DNA of 64,000 nucleotides from Palsa-504 sp963806335 (GTDB lineage: Bacteria; Actinomycetota; Actinomycetes; Streptosporangiales; Streptosporangiaceae), in contig CAWDXO010000008.1 in assembly GCA_963806335.1 (NCBI GenBank), positions 124,001 through 188,000 on the forward strand, given 5' to 3'. Both the position numbers and the translations under genes were made by a program. Numbering within the stretch: position 1 is the stretch's first letter; every line of letters begins with the position of its first letter. The notes beneath the pieces are model-generated. The model worked only from the letters and a program-made list of their open reading frames with translations. It made no database searches and was not told the DNA's origin. Shown here one piece after another: positions 14,176 through 21,635 of this stretch.

Positions 14176-16227
14176 ATGACGGACCAGGTATCCCCAGACT
14201 GGGTGTCCATGGTGAGCGCCGCACAGGCGACCAGGGCTCCCGCGGTGATCACGGCCGCGCAGACGTGGACCGGGCAAGAGCTGCTGGATCGCGCCGCCGG
14301 CGCGGCCCGCTGGCTGTCGGCGTCCACGCTGCCCGACGGGCTTCCGGTACCGGCCCTGCTGCAGGCGAGCCCCGAGGCGCTCGCCCTGGTGCTGGCCGGC
14401 GCGGCCGTCAGGCGGCCGATCGCCCCGCTCGGCCCCCGGCTGACCGGGCGCGAGCTGGCCGGCTGCGTCGAGCGCCTGGCCGCGCCGAGCCTGCTCACGC
14501 AGGCGGCTTTCGCGGATACCGCGACGGCAGTGGCCCGTGGCCTAGGCCGGGACGTGCTAGCCCTCGGTGAGTGGCGCGGCGCGGCCGGGCCGCTGCCGGC
14601 CCCCAGCCCGGACGATACGGCCGTGGTGCTGCACACCTCAGGGACGACCGGTAACCCCAAGGCGGTGGCCTACCGGCACGACCGGCTCGCCCGCCGTACC
14701 CGGCTGAACGCCAGCCTGCAGCAGCTGCGGCCGGGCAGCGTCTTCGCCACCGCATCGCCGTTCCACCACATCGCCGGGCTGGGCAACATCATGGTCGCGC
14801 TGGCCGCGGGCGCCACGACGGTGACCGTGCCCCGTTTCACCGTGGCCGCGTGGCGGGGGCTCGAAGAGCTCGGCGTCACCCACGCGCTGGCGGTGCCCAC
14901 CATGGTGGAGATGCTGCTCCGGCAGGGCGCACTGCCGCTGCGCACGCTGCGGATCATGCAGTACGGGGCCTCGCCCATCCATCCGGACACCTTGCGCACG
15001 GCCATGGCCCAGCTCCCCGGCGTCGACTTCCTCAGCCTCTACGGGCAGACCGAGGGCAGCCCGATCACCTGGCTGTCGCCGCAGGATCACCGGCTCGCCG
15101 CGGCTGGCCGGGACGAACTGCTCCAGTCGGTGGGCCGCGCGGCGCCAGGAGTCGAGATGCGCATCTGCGACCCGGATGGCTCGGGGACCGGCGAGGTGAT
15201 CGCCCGGGCCGATCACTTGTTCGCGGCCAGCCCGGATGGCTGGCTGCGCACCGGTGACCTAGGCCGGCTCGACGACGACGGCTACCTCTACCTGATCGGC
15301 CGGCGCGGGGACATGATCATCCGGGGCGGCGAGAACGTCTACCCGGTGGAGGTCGAGAACCGGCTGCTCGAGCATCCCCGGATAACCGAGGCCGCGGTGA
15401 TCGGCGTGCCCGACCGGCTGCTCGGCGAGGCCATCAAGGCCCTGCTGGTACCGGCCGATCCGGCGGACCGGCCGACCAGCGAGGAACTGCGGGCCTTCGC
15501 GCGGGCCGCGCTGGCGGGCTTCAAGGTGCCGGCCCAGTGGGAGTTCGTGCCGTCGCTGCCGCGCAACGCCTCCGGCAAGCTGCTGCGCCGGCAGTTGCGA
15601 CTGGCGAGCGCCGGACCGGCCGAGGCGGCGCCCGCCGCGGATGGCGAGCGCCGGACCGGCCGAGGCGGCGGCCAGCCTGCGTTACAGTCGGGTCCGCGGC
15701 CGGCCCGGATCTTCGTCGAAGGGATGTCCATGACCACCTCCCCGTGGGCAGGGTCAGATTTCCAGCTCCCGCCTCAGCCGACCTCACCCGTCGCCTTGTG
15801 CGGCGCGTGCCGGCGCCTGGGGGCCTGCCGGCTCGGGCTCGGCCGCGAGGAACTCCAGCCGGACGGTTCGGTACACACCGACCTGATCTGCGGGCCGGAG
15901 CACGAGGGCGGCCCGGACGTCGCCCACGGCGGCTGGACCGCCGGCGCCTTCGACGAGGTCCTCGGGCACGTACCGTTGCTGACCGGAGAACTGGCGGTTA
16001 CCGGGCAGCTCTCGGTCACCTACGTCAAGCCGGTGCCCGTCGGGCGGCCGCTGCACGCACGCGCCTGGACGGTGCGGCGGGAGGGGCACCGCTGGTACGT
16101 CGCCGGCGAGCTTACGCTGGTCAGCACCGGGGCGGTGCTGGGCCGGGGCGAGGCGGTGATGGTGCTGCGCGATAGAGGTCATTTCGCCCGGCATCGGGAC
16201 TGGCTCGCCCAGCAGGACCAGGCATGA
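14176..16227 (+). CDS. AMP-dependent acyl-CoA ligase fused to a hotdog thioesterase
   Basis: Residues 1-480 are an ANL-superfamily ligase: phosphate loop LHTSGTTGNPKAVAYRH, YGQTEGSPITW, GWLRTGDLGRLDDDG, GRRGDMIIRGGENVYPVEVE, and the catalytic lysine in PRNASGKLLRR. Residues 519-683 form a PaaI/YbgC-like hotdog domain (GPEHEGGPDVAHGGWTAGAF, SVTYVKPVPVGRPL). Ligases activate a carboxylate to acyl-CoA and thioesterases hydrolyse it, so fusion is unusual. A 40-bp duplication at 15602-15681 explains it: removing one copy gives a ligase stop at 15731-15733 overlapping ATG 15730. The domain may still be translated separately from ATG 15724 or 15730, which follows GAAGGG. Confidence 0.85.
   Translation: MTDQVSPDWVSMVSAAQATRAPAVITAAQTWTGQELLDRAAGAARWLSASTLPDGLPVPALLQASPEALALVLAGAAVRRPIAPLGPRLTGRELAGCVERLAAPSLLTQAAFADTATAVARGLGRDVLALGEWRGAAGPLPAPSPDDTAVVLHTSGTTGNPKAVAYRHDRLARRTRLNASLQQLRPGSVFATASPFHHIAGLGNIMVALAAGATTVTVPRFTVAAWRGLEELGVTHALAVPTMVEMLLRQGALPLRTLRIMQYGASPIHPDTLRTAMAQLPGVDFLSLYGQTEGSPITWLSPQDHRLAAAGRDELLQSVGRAAPGVEMRICDPDGSGTGEVIARADHLFAASPDGWLRTGDLGRLDDDGYLYLIGRRGDMIIRGGENVYPVEVENRLLEHPRITEAAVIGVPDRLLGEAIKALLVPADPADRPTSEELRAFARAALAGFKVPAQWEFVPSLPRNASGKLLRRQLRLASAGPAEAAPAADGERRTGRGGGQPALQSGPRPARIFVEGMSMTTSPWAGSDFQLPPQPTSPVALCGACRRLGACRLGLGREELQPDGSVHTDLICGPEHEGGPDVAHGGWTAGAFDEVLGHVPLLTGELAVTGQLSVTYVKPVPVGRPLHARAWTVRREGHRWYVAGELTLVSTGAVLGRGEAVMVLRDRGHFARHRDWLAQQDQA
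15602..15670. repeat. 29-bp perfect direct repeat (40-bp duplication) at the ligase-thioesterase junction
   Basis: The same 29 bases occur at 15602-15630 and 15642-15670, separated by 11 bases. The offset of 40 is not a multiple of three, so the second copy is read in another frame (ASAGPAEAA, then GERRTGRGGG). The shift removes the expected ligase stop codon. Confidence 0.93.
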
Positions 16228-16820
16228 CACGTGATCGCGACATCGCCGCGTTCGACGTGCGGGCGCCGGGCTACGAAGACGGCTGGCTCGGGCGTCTGCA
16301 CCATCAGATAGCCGACCGCACCGCGGATCTGGCCCTGACGCTCACGCCGGCGCCGCGGTGCATCCTCGACGTCGGCTGCGGGACCGGCTACCTGCTGCGC
16401 CAGCTCGCGGCCCGCTGCCCGCAGGCCGAACTGGCGGGCATCGACCCCGCCCCGGCCATGATCGAGGCCGCGCGGGCCGCGGCGGCCGGCGACCGGCCGC
16501 AGCTGGTGGCGGGCACGGCTGAGGAGCTGCCCTGGCCAGCGGGAACCTTCGACCTGGTCGTCAGCACCACCTCCTTCGATCACTGGGCCGATCAGCGGGC
16601 CGGCCTGGCGCAGTGCGCCCGGGTCCTGGCCCCCGGCGGGTGGCTCGTGCTCACCGACCAGTTCTCCGCCTTCCTGCGGCCCACCTTGATCGGCAGCCGC
16701 CGCCACAAGGCTCGCACCAGGCGGCGCGCTACCCGCCTGCTGACCGCCGCCGGATTCCAGCAGGTCCAGTGGCACGACCTGTACGCCGTGATCATCGGCG
16801 CCGTCGCGGCGCGCAAATAG
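16224..16820 (+). CDS. Class I SAM-dependent methyltransferase
   Basis: The 198-residue Rossmann methyltransferase has motif I LDVGCGTGYLLRQL near residue 48, the acidic loop IDPAPAMIEAA and the post-II segment LPWPAGTFDLVVSTTSFDHW. It belongs to the UbiE/type-11 group acting on small molecules. Its ATG overlaps the stop of the thioesterase part (ATGA), so it is the last gene of the rightward operon. The substrate is not predictable. A strong hairpin follows 15 bases after the stop. Confidence 0.85.
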   Translation: MTRDRDIAAFDVRAPGYEDGWLGRLHHQIADRTADLALTLTPAPRCILDVGCGTGYLLRQLAARCPQAELAGIDPAPAMIEAARAAAAGDRPQLVAGTAEELPWPAGTFDLVVSTTSFDHWADQRAGLAQCARVLAPGGWLVLTDQFSAFLRPTLIGSRRHKARTRRRATRLLTAAGFQQVQWHDLYAVIIGAVAARK

Positions 16821-16834
16821 CCGGGACGCCCCCG

Positions 16835-16883
16835 GATCGTGTGCACTTACCCCCCGTTTCGCGGCGGGCAAGTGCACACGATC
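16835..16883. terminator. Long hairpin between convergent genes
   Basis: GATCGTGTGCACTT (16835-16848) pairs perfectly with AAGTGCACACGATC (16870-16883) over 14 bases, with further C/G pairing in the loop. It lies between the 3' ends of the methyltransferase and the amidohydrolase and can serve both strands. It lacks a T-tract. Confidence 0.6.
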
Positions 16884-16928
16884 AGCGGACAGGCTTTCCC
16901 CGGTGCAGGCGGAGCGCGGCAGAACGCC

Positions 16929-18620
16929 TCAGCGGCCGGGACGCAGCACGCGGCCCGGACGGGCCCCGGTCAGCTCGCCGTCTTGCTGGACGACGGTGCC
17001 GCCGACCACCGTGTAGCGGTAACCGCCGGCCTGCTGGCGCAGGCGACGGGCGCCTTCGGGCAAGTCGGTGGCGAAGACGTCGGCCGCCCAGTCGAGCTCA
17101 TCCAGGCCGAACACGACCAGATCGCCCGCCGCGCCCTCGGCCAGCCGGCCGCGGCCGGGGAACCCGAACCGGTCGGCGAGCTGGCCGGTCATCCGGTGCA
17201 CGGCCTGCTCGACGGACAGGTCGCCGCGCTCCCGCACGTGCCTGGTCAGCATCAGCGTGGTGTCGCCGATGGCGCACATCATCTGCAGGTGCGCTCCCGC
17301 GTCGCTGTTGGCCATCACCGACGCCGGGTGGGTGAGGGTCTCGGCCACGCCGCCGGCGTCGGAGTTGGCCACCCCGACCCCCACGATGCCCGCGTCCGCG
17401 TCGTTCTCCAGCAGCCAGTCGGCCAGGACGTCGGACGGGTGGCCACCGCGGTCGGCGACCAGATCGGCCAGCGTCGCGCCGACCCAGCGCTCCAGGCCCG
17501 GGCGGGTGACCGAGACCAGGCGGATCCGGTCGGCATGCTTGTGCGGGATCATCGTCCGGGGCACCCGGTCCCACTCCTCGCGAGCCAGCGCCCGCCACCG
17601 CGGGTCGCGCAGCATCGGCTCCTTGTCCGGGCGGGGCGCCTGCACCATCTTGTGCCAGCTGTTCTCCAGGGCGAACCAGGACATGCCGCCGTCCCAGTTC
17701 ACGTGGATGTCCAGGGTGCGGGGGCTGACCTGCGGGTAGTTCCGCACGCCGGCGGCCTGGAGCTGCCCGGCGAAGTCGAGCATGCCCCGCGCCCAGTCCG
17801 GGCGGTCCTGATCATGGAACACGCCGATCCAGGTACTGACCACGCCGCGCGGGCCGGTCAGATCGGCCATCCGCTGGACGTCCTTGCGCATCTGCCGGCC
17901 GGTCGCGGCCGGGATGAACTGAACGAACTTGTTGTGCCGGGCCAGCACGTCGAGCAGCGCGGCGAGCTCGGCGTCGTCGGCCTGGCGGCTGGGCACCGGC
18001 CGCTTGTCCCGGTCTTCGTCGAAGCCGAGTGAGGTGGACATGGCGGCGGCGCCGGCCGCGAGCGAGTCGTCGAGCAGCGCGGCGATCCGGGTCCGCTCCT
18101 CCTCGGTCGCGGGCCGGTCCCAGGCCGCGTCGCCCATCACGTAGGTGCGGAGCATGTTGTGCCCGACCATCCCCGCCATGTTCAGCGAGAAGCCGCCGAG
18201 CTTCTCGGTCGCGGCGAGATACTCGCGGTAACTCTCCCAGCCCCACGGGATGGACACGTCGAGCACCTCGGCCGGCAGGTCCTCGATGTAGCACAGCAGT
18301 TCCTGCAGCCCCTTCCGGTCCCCGGGGCGGACCGGGGCCAGCGACAGGGAGCAGTTCCCGACCAGGACGGTCGTCACCCCGTGCTGCGGCATCGGATCGC
18401 ACAGCGGGTCCCAGAAGACCGTCGGGTCGAAGTGCGTGTGGACGTCGATGAAGCCCGGCGTGACGTAGCCGCCCGCCGCGTCGATCACCCGCTCGCCGTC
18501 CGGCCGCAGGCCGGGCCCGACCGCCGCGATCCGGCCGTCGCGGACCCTGACGTCGGCCGGGTAGGCCGCGGCGCCCGTGCCGTCCACGACCAGGCCGCCG
18601 CGTACCAGCAGATCGTCCAT
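16929..18620 (-). CDS. Amidohydrolase, N-acyl-D-amino-acid deacylase (D-aminoacylase) type
   Basis: The 563-residue metallohydrolase has GGLVVDGTG at its start, the metal motif FIDVHTHFD near residue 65 and VLVGNCSLSLAPV near 95, a signature of the D-aminoacylase group. Later come SNSDAGAHLQMMC-like metal-ligand segments and a C-terminal beta domain (GAAGDLVVFGLDELDW). Members cleave N-acyl or cyclic amide bonds with zinc. ATG 18620 follows GGGGAG. The gene is divergent from the LLM oxidoreductase. In the island it could remove an amide-linked conjugate; this is speculative. Confidence 0.85.
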   Translation of the reverse strand: MDDLLVRGGLVVDGTGAAAYPADVRVRDGRIAAVGPGLRPDGERVIDAAGGYVTPGFIDVHTHFDPTVFWDPLCDPMPQHGVTTVLVGNCSLSLAPVRPGDRKGLQELLCYIEDLPAEVLDVSIPWGWESYREYLAATEKLGGFSLNMAGMVGHNMLRTYVMGDAAWDRPATEEERTRIAALLDDSLAAGAAAMSTSLGFDEDRDKRPVPSRQADDAELAALLDVLARHNKFVQFIPAATGRQMRKDVQRMADLTGPRGVVSTWIGVFHDQDRPDWARGMLDFAGQLQAAGVRNYPQVSPRTLDIHVNWDGGMSWFALENSWHKMVQAPRPDKEPMLRDPRWRALAREEWDRVPRTMIPHKHADRIRLVSVTRPGLERWVGATLADLVADRGGHPSDVLADWLLENDADAGIVGVGVANSDAGGVAETLTHPASVMANSDAGAHLQMMCAIGDTTLMLTRHVRERGDLSVEQAVHRMTGQLADRFGFPGRGRLAEGAAGDLVVFGLDELDWAADVFATDLPEGARRLRQQAGGYRYTVVGGTVVQQDGELTGARPGRVLRPGR

Positions 18621-18701
18621 AAACGCTCCCCACGGATCAGGTGACAAATCCTCTAAACAGTTAAATAATAACACTACGATAGCTCATGGTGGGAGGCCAG
18701 A

Positions 18702-19685
18702 TTGGGAGACACTGAGGACCACCGTCCGTTCGGCAGAAAAGATCTTTTTTTGACCGAACGGACCGTGGGTATCACGGTCGGGCTCCGGGTACCGCACGAG
18801 CTGGCCGGCGCGGCGGGGCTGCGCGATTTCGCGGCCCGGGTGGAGGCGACCGGGATCGACCGGCTGTTCGTCGGCGATCATGTCACGTTCCGGGGCGGCG
18901 CGGGCTTCGACGGGCTGGTCAACGCGGCCGCGCTGGCCGTCGCCACACGGCGGGCGGTCGTGCAGACGGCGGTCTACCTGCTGCCGCTGCGCCATCCCGT
19001 GCCGGTGGCGCGGCAGGTGGCCTCGGTCGCGGCGCTGGCGCCGGGGCGGCTGGTCTTCGGCGTGGGGGTCGGCGGTGAGGACCCGGCCGAGCTGCGCGCC
19101 TGCGGCGTCGAGCCGGCCAGCAGGGGGCGCCGGATGGACGAGGCGCTGGGCGTGCTGCGGCCGCTGCTTTCTGGCGCCGAGGTGAGCGTGGATGGCGCCT
19201 TTTTCGCCCTGGACGGGGTCCGGATCGCGCCGGCGCCGGAACCGCCGGTGCCGATCGTGATCGGCGGGCGGTCCGACGCGGCCCTGCGCCGGGTGGCGCG
19301 GCACGGCGACGGGTGGCTCGGGCTGTGGGTCTCCCCCACGCGGTTCGCGGACGCGGTGGGGCTGATCGGCAAGTACGCCGCCGGGGAGGGACGGACGGTG
19401 GCTCAGTGGCGGCACGGCATGCACGTGTGGTGCGGGCTCGGCGCCTCCGCGGGCGCCGCCCGGCGCGAGCTGAGCGCGGCGATGGAGGCGTTCTACCGGG
19501 TGCCGTTCGGCAAATTCGAGCGGTACTGCCCATGCGGCACGCCGGAAGAAATCGCGGCCAGCCTGCGGCCGTACGTGGACGCGGGCTGCCGGTCGTTCAA
19601 CCTGATCCCGGTGGCGGACAGCGAGCAGGCCGCCATCGACGGAGCGGACGCGGTCCGTACCTTTTTGCGGGAGGAGTTCTCATGA
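18702..19685 (+). CDS. LLM-class flavin-dependent oxidoreductase
   Basis: The luciferase-like TIM barrel is recognisable from VGLRVPHELAGAAGLRDFAA, FVGDHVTFRGGAGFDG, LAPGRLVFGVGVGGEDP and PVPIVIGGRSDAALRR. Family members use reduced FMN or F420 for oxygenation or hydride transfer. A TTG at 18702 has an ideal GGGAGG ribosome site 5 bases upstream, sharing GGAGGCCAGAT with the leader of the 3770 gene. However, the first ~20 residues are encoded by a dispersed palindrome (18724-18763), and family homology begins at the GTG at 18765. The palindrome was probably inserted in frame at the gene start. It overlaps the following SDR gene by ATGA. Confidence 0.85.
   Translation: MGDTEDHRPFGRKDLFLTERTVGITVGLRVPHELAGAAGLRDFAARVEATGIDRLFVGDHVTFRGGAGFDGLVNAAALAVATRRAVVQTAVYLLPLRHPVPVARQVASVAALAPGRLVFGVGVGGEDPAELRACGVEPASRGRRMDEALGVLRPLLSGAEVSVDGAFFALDGVRIAPAPEPPVPIVIGGRSDAALRRVARHGDGWLGLWVSPTRFADAVGLIGKYAAGEGRTVAQWRHGMHVWCGLGASAGAARRELSAAMEAFYRVPFGKFERYCPCGTPEEIAASLRPYVDAGCRSFNLIPVADSEQAAIDGADAVRTFLREEFS
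18724..18763. repeat. Dispersed palindromic element, copy in the 5' end of the LLM gene
   Basis: GTCCGTTCGG (18724-18733) and CCGAACGGAC (18754-18763) flank a 20-base AT-rich core containing the palindrome AAAAGATCTTTT. The same arms occur at 30021-30056, as left arms only at 2132-2240, and as a partial copy at 62147-62171. Confidence 0.8.
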
Positions 19686-20425
19686 CCGAGCGCGTGGCCA
19701 TCGTCACCGGGGGGACCCGCGGGATCGGCGCGGCGATCAGCTCGCTGCTGGCCGCCGACGGGACGCACGTGGCCGCGGTGTACGCCGGCCGGCATGACGC
19801 GGCGGCCGAACTGGCCGCGCGCTTGGCCGCGGCGGGCGGGTCGGTCAGCGTACACGCTGGCGACGTCGGCGACCCCGCGTTCTGCCAGGGGCTGGTGGCC
19901 CGGTTGGTGGCGGAGCGGGGGCGGGTGGACTACCTGGTCAACAACGCGGGCCTGCTGATCGAGAGCACCGTGGCGAAGATGACCGCCGAGATGTGGGAGG
20001 AGGCGCTGCGGGTGAACCTGTCGGCGCCGTTCCACCTGGCCCGGGCGGCCATCGCGCCGATGGCCGCGCAGGGCGGGGGCCGGATCGTGAACGTCGGCTC
20101 GGTGACCGCGGCCATGGGCAACCCGGTCGAGGCCGGTTACGGGGCGGCCAAGGCGGGGCTGCTCGGGCTGACCCGGTCGCTGGCCCGGGCGGTGGCCCGC
20201 AAGGGCATCACCGTCAACCTGGTCGTGCCGGGCGTGTTCGACACCGAGATGACGGCCTCGATGCGGCCGGAAGCGCAGGAGGCGATCCGCGCGATGATCC
20301 CGCTCGGCCGCAGGGGCGACCCGCGGGAACTGGCCTGCGCGGTGCGTTTCCTGCTGTCGGAGGAGGCCAGCTATATCACCGGTTCGGTGGTGACCGTCGA
20401 CGGCGGCCTGTCAATGGGGGCCTGA
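19682..20425 (+). CDS. SDR-family oxidoreductase, FabG-like
   Basis: The 247-residue classical SDR has TGGTRGIG at residues 9-16, LVNNAGLL near 85, the catalytic Ser in VNVGSVTAAMG near 137 and Tyr/Lys in YGAAKAG near 151. The C-terminus is GSVVTVDGGLSMGA. Close relatives reduce or oxidise 3-oxoacyl thioesters. It is translationally coupled to the LLM gene and shares its transcript. After its stop, a run of GGCTGGCCCGGCT-type repeats (about 20445-20495) separates it from the convergent reductase gene. Confidence 0.88.
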   Translation: MTERVAIVTGGTRGIGAAISSLLAADGTHVAAVYAGRHDAAAELAARLAAAGGSVSVHAGDVGDPAFCQGLVARLVAERGRVDYLVNNAGLLIESTVAKMTAEMWEEALRVNLSAPFHLARAAIAPMAAQGGGRIVNVGSVTAAMGNPVEAGYGAAKAGLLGLTRSLARAVARKGITVNLVVPGVFDTEMTASMRPEAQEAIRAMIPLGRRGDPRELACAVRFLLSEEASYITGSVVTVDGGLSMGA

Positions 20426-20499
20426 CCGGCTGCGGCTCGCGGCGGCTGGCTGGCCCGGCTGGCTGGCCCGGCGGCGGCTGGCTGGCCCGGCTGGGCCGG

Positions 20500-21447
20500 T
20501 TACGGGATCAGCGCGATCTTGCCGCGGGTGTGGCCGGTCATGATGGCCCGGTGCGCCGCCGCGACCTCGGTGAGCGGGAACGTCTGGCTGACGATCACCC
20601 GCAACCGCTTGGCGCGGGCCAGTTCCACCAGGCCCAGGCGCGCGGCCTGCCGGATCTCGGTGCCGGGGTCGGCGCCCGGGGCGCCGCCGATCACCTTGAT
20701 GCCCAGCCCGAGACCGCGGGCGAACGCGGTTATGGTGACGATCCGGTTCCGGTCGGCGACGAGCTCGAGCGACACGTCGATGGCCTCGTCGGTGCCGACG
20801 GTGTCCACGGCCACGTCGACGCCTTGCGGGGCCGCTGCCTTTACGCGCTCGGCCAGGCCGGGGCCGTAGCTGACCGGGACGGCGCCGAGCTCGCGGAGCA
20901 GGTCGTGGTTGGCCGGGCTGGCGGTGCCGACGACCCGCGCCCCGCGATCGGCGGCGAGCTGGATGGCCATGACCCCGACCCCGCCGGCACCGCCGTGCAC
21001 CAGCACCGTGTCGCCCTCGTGCACATCGGTGACCGCGAGGGCGTGCCAGGCGGTCACGCCGGCCAGCATCAGGCTGGCGGCCTGCGGCCAGTCCAGCTCG
21101 GCGGGCCGGGGCACCAGCGCCTGCGCCGGCACGAGAAGCCCGGCGGCGTACGCGCCGGGCGCCCGGAAGGCGATCACCTCGTCGCCCACGGCAAGCGGGC
21201 CGGCCGGGCCCACCGCGTCCCGGCCGACCGCGGTGACCACCCCGGCAGCCTCGGAGCCGAGCCGCAGCGGCAGCCGGGACGGATCCCGGCCGAACGCGCC
21301 GCTGTAGGACTTGTAATCGACCGGGTTGACGCCGCTGGCACGCACCGCGATGCGGGCCTCGCCGGGGCCAGGCTCGGCGGCGGTCTCGTCGGTGACGGTC
21401 AGGACCTCAGGGCCGCCGTACGCGGTAGCCAGCGCGACAAGTGACAT
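20500..21447 (-). CDS. MDR-family quinone oxidoreductase-like protein
   Basis: The 315-residue medium-chain reductase lacks zinc ligands and follows the QOR/enoyl-reductase pattern. Its motifs are ASGVNPVDYKSYSGAFG, GSEAAGVVTAVG, VLVHGGAGGVGVMAIQLA (NADPH-binding glycine motif near residue 140) and HTRGKIAL at the end. ATG 21447 is chosen because upstream codons run into the dispersed 48-bp repeat. Such enzymes reduce quinones or enone double bonds with NADPH. It may share a transcript with the amidohydrolase gene upstream, separated by 188 bases containing the repeat. Confidence 0.86.
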   Translation of the reverse strand: MSLVALATAYGGPEVLTVTDETAAEPGPGEARIAVRASGVNPVDYKSYSGAFGRDPSRLPLRLGSEAAGVVTAVGRDAVGPAGPLAVGDEVIAFRAPGAYAAGLLVPAQALVPRPAELDWPQAASLMLAGVTAWHALAVTDVHEGDTVLVHGGAGGVGVMAIQLAADRGARVVGTASPANHDLLRELGAVPVSYGPGLAERVKAAAPQGVDVAVDTVGTDEAIDVSLELVADRNRIVTITAFARGLGLGIKVIGGAPGADPGTEIRQAARLGLVELARAKRLRVIVSQTFPLTEVAAAHRAIMTGHTRGKIALIP

Positions 21448-21538
21448 GGCTGGCCCAACCGTCACGCCCGCAGCGGCTATTCCCGGGGCCGGGCCCCCGT
21501 CGCGGGGTCGGCCGGCGGCTGCTCCCGCCGGAACGTCA

Positions 21539-21586
21539 TGAATCCGGGGTTTCAGCACGCCGGGGTGTGCTGGAACCGGGGTTTCA
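21539..21586. repeat. 48-bp tripartite palindromic repeat, copy 2
   Basis: TGAATCCGGGGTTTCA, GCACGCCGGGGTGTGC and TGGAACCGGGGTTTCA lie end to end. Against the copy at 7005-7052 there are six substitutions and no gaps. The centre GCACGCC/GGTGTGC is an imperfect inverted repeat. It sits between two minus-strand genes. Confidence 0.8.
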
Positions 21587-21635
21587 TAACACAGCGAGTC
21601 AGCGCGCGGGCGGCCGCGCCGCGCCGCCTCGGGGG

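Noticed and set aside
18651..18664. TCTAAACAGTTAAA as a second KstR-type operator
   Set aside because: It matches only with a mismatch in the core AAC and has poor symmetry, which is not enough to call a site.
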